A stretch of DNA of 6,767 bases, from the NCBI GenBank assembly GCA_026981635.1, contig JALSIF010000008.1, positions 1-6,767 on the forward strand, read 5' to 3'. Positions 5,914-6,767 of the stretch are shown in pieces. Source of the stretch: JALSIF01 sp026981635 [NCBI: bacterium] (GTDB taxonomy: Bacteria > 4484-113 > JALSIF01). How positions within the stretch are numbered: position 1 is the first letter of the stretch; the number at the start of each line of letters is the position of its first letter. Below the pieces are notes generated by a model. That model did no database searches and had not been told where the DNA came from. It saw nothing but the letters and a program-made list of their open reading frames with translations. A program made the position numbers and the translations under genes.

Positions 5914-6767
5914 GTGAGGGCGATCCCCAAGCAGATTGGCGACTACCGCATCCTGGAGGAGCTGGGCCGGGGCTCCATGGGGGTGGTGCTCAAGGGCGAG
6001 GCCCCCGACGGCACCCTGGTAGCCATCAAGGTCTTCAACCCCTCCGACGATCTAAGCCCCGGCCACAAGCTTGAGCTCCACGACCGCTTCCTGCAGGAGG
6101 CGAGGATCCTAAGCGAGATTGATCACCCCAACGTCGTCCACGTGCTGGCTTCGGGCCACACCGACGGCAGCGACTACATGGTGATGGAGTTCGTGGAGGG
6201 GTTCAACCTCAAGGAGCTTGCCCAGATGGGCCGCCGTTTTACGGTGGAGGAGGCGGTAGACATCATCAGGCAGGTACTGCTGGGGCTAGACGCCATCCAC
6301 CGCCACGGGGTAGTCCACCGGGACATCAAGCCCTCCAACATCATCCTGCGGCCCGACGGGACCGCGGTAATCACCGATTTCGGCATCGCCAGAAAGCTGA
6401 CCGAGAAAACCCTCGCCCGGGGTGATCATCTGCTCGGCACCCCCGCCTACATGGCTCCAGAGCAGATCACCGGTGGTCAGGTGGACCACCGGGCTGACAT
6501 CTATTCGGCCGGGGTGGTCCTCTATGAGCTCCTGACGGGAGAGCGAGCCTTCCCCGGCGACATCTCGGAGGCCCTCTACCGGGTGGTGAACGAGGATCCG
6601 GCTGACCCCCGCAGCTATCGGCCGGAGATTTCAACTGATCTGGTCATGGCGCTGGAGAAAGCACTGGCCAAAGACCCCGCCCGCCGCTTCGCCAGCGCGC
6701 TGGACTTCTACCACCGCCTGGAGCGGGCCCGGCTGGTGGAGCCCACTCCGGAACCTGCCAAGGGCGC
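5914..6767 (+). CDS. Hanks-type serine/threonine protein kinase, 3'-truncated by the window edge
   Basis: This eukaryotic-like protein kinase transfers phosphate from ATP to Ser/Thr residues of target proteins. The frame stays open to the window end, giving 284 residues and a complete kinase domain. Visible elements are the glycine loop LGRGSMGVV (17-25), VAIK with ATP-binding K39, the helix C glutamate E62 in FLQEA, the catalytic loop HRDIKPSN (135-142, base D137), DFG at 155-157 and GTPAYMAPEQ at 175-184. DIYSAGVVLYELLTG (195-209) is the helix F region. The domain ends near residue 272 and is followed by a Pro-rich stretch (EPTPEPAKG), probably a linker to a transmembrane or sensor region off the window. 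GTG at 5914 is the first possible start, since the codon directly before it is TAG (5911-5913), and conserved sequence begins at residue 9. The activation loop has few phosphorylatable residues. The gene is divergent from mocR and shares its 140-base control region. Confidence 0.95.
   Translation, partial: MRAIPKQIGDYRILEELGRGSMGVVLKGEAPDGTLVAIKVFNPSDDLSPGHKLELHDRFLQEARILSEIDHPNVVHVLASGHTDGSDYMVMEFVEGFNLKELAQMGRRFTVEEAVDIIRQVLLGLDAIHRHGVVHRDIKPSNIILRPDGTAVITDFGIARKLTEKTLARGDHLLGTPAYMAPEQITGGQVDHRADIYSAGVVLYELLTGERAFPGDISEALYRVVNEDPADPRSYRPEISTDLVMALEKALAKDPARRFASALDFYHRLERARLVEPTPEPAKG

Noticed and set aside
5823-6074. Plus-strand ATG reading frame of 83 codons starting inside the operator-like cluster
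   Set aside because: From 5914 it overlaps the kinase gene in a different frame, and its protein is a low-complexity Gly/Pro/Arg-rich shadow. The kinase frame carries all conserved motifs.
1-6767. tRNA or rRNA genes, CRISPR arrays, insertion sequences, attachment sites
   Set aside because: No cloverleaf-like segment, regularly spaced repeats, transposase motifs or terminal inverted repeats were seen. The window is almost wholly covered by five ordinary genes.

Overview
The window is GC-rich, coding-dense bacterial DNA holding five protein-coding genes. The first gene is cut by the left edge and the last by the right edge. Three of the four visible start codons are GTG (mutase, MocR regulator, kinase) and only the lipoprotein uses ATG. 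GC-rich codons, short gaps, GTG starts, a Hanks-type Ser/Thr kinase, a MocR regulator and a lipoprotein with a poly-Gly/TPTP linker together suggest a free-living high-GC bacterium. Chloroflexota, Armatimonadota or an actinobacterium-like lineage are possible, but I cannot place it with confidence from sequence alone.

Left half, plus strand: the 3' part of aspS (bacterial-type aspartyl-tRNA synthetase, N-terminal domain off the window) is followed after 35 bases by a complete alpha-D-phosphohexomutase (phosphoglucomutase/phosphomannomutase family). These are housekeeping genes for translation and sugar-phosphate metabolism. The mutase has no Shine-Dalgarno sequence, and a TAGAAT hexamer lies six bases before its GTG, so it may be transcribed as a leaderless mRNA.

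Middle, minus strand: a two-gene unit reads leftward. A MocR-type regulator (GntR winged helix fused to a PLP-dependent aminotransferase-like domain) comes first. It overlaps by ATGA a secreted lipoprotein of unknown function that carries an EF-hand-like calcium loop. The lipoprotein converges on the mutase with only four bases between the two stop codons, and both stops lie inside one perfect 12-base palindrome.

Right end, plus strand: a Hanks-type Ser/Thr protein kinase is divergent from the MocR gene. Its full kinase domain is present but the protein runs off the window. The 140-base divergent region is the most interesting non-coding part. It holds a cluster of CCAAT-type direct repeats enclosed by a perfect 8-base inverted repeat, placed on the -35 of the predicted mocR promoter and upstream of the kinase. 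It also holds a second inverted repeat directly before the kinase -10. The layout resembles the GabR arrangement, in which a MocR protein represses itself and controls a divergent gene. Here that would link a PLP/amino-compound sensor to a signalling kinase and a surface lipoprotein. This link is inference.
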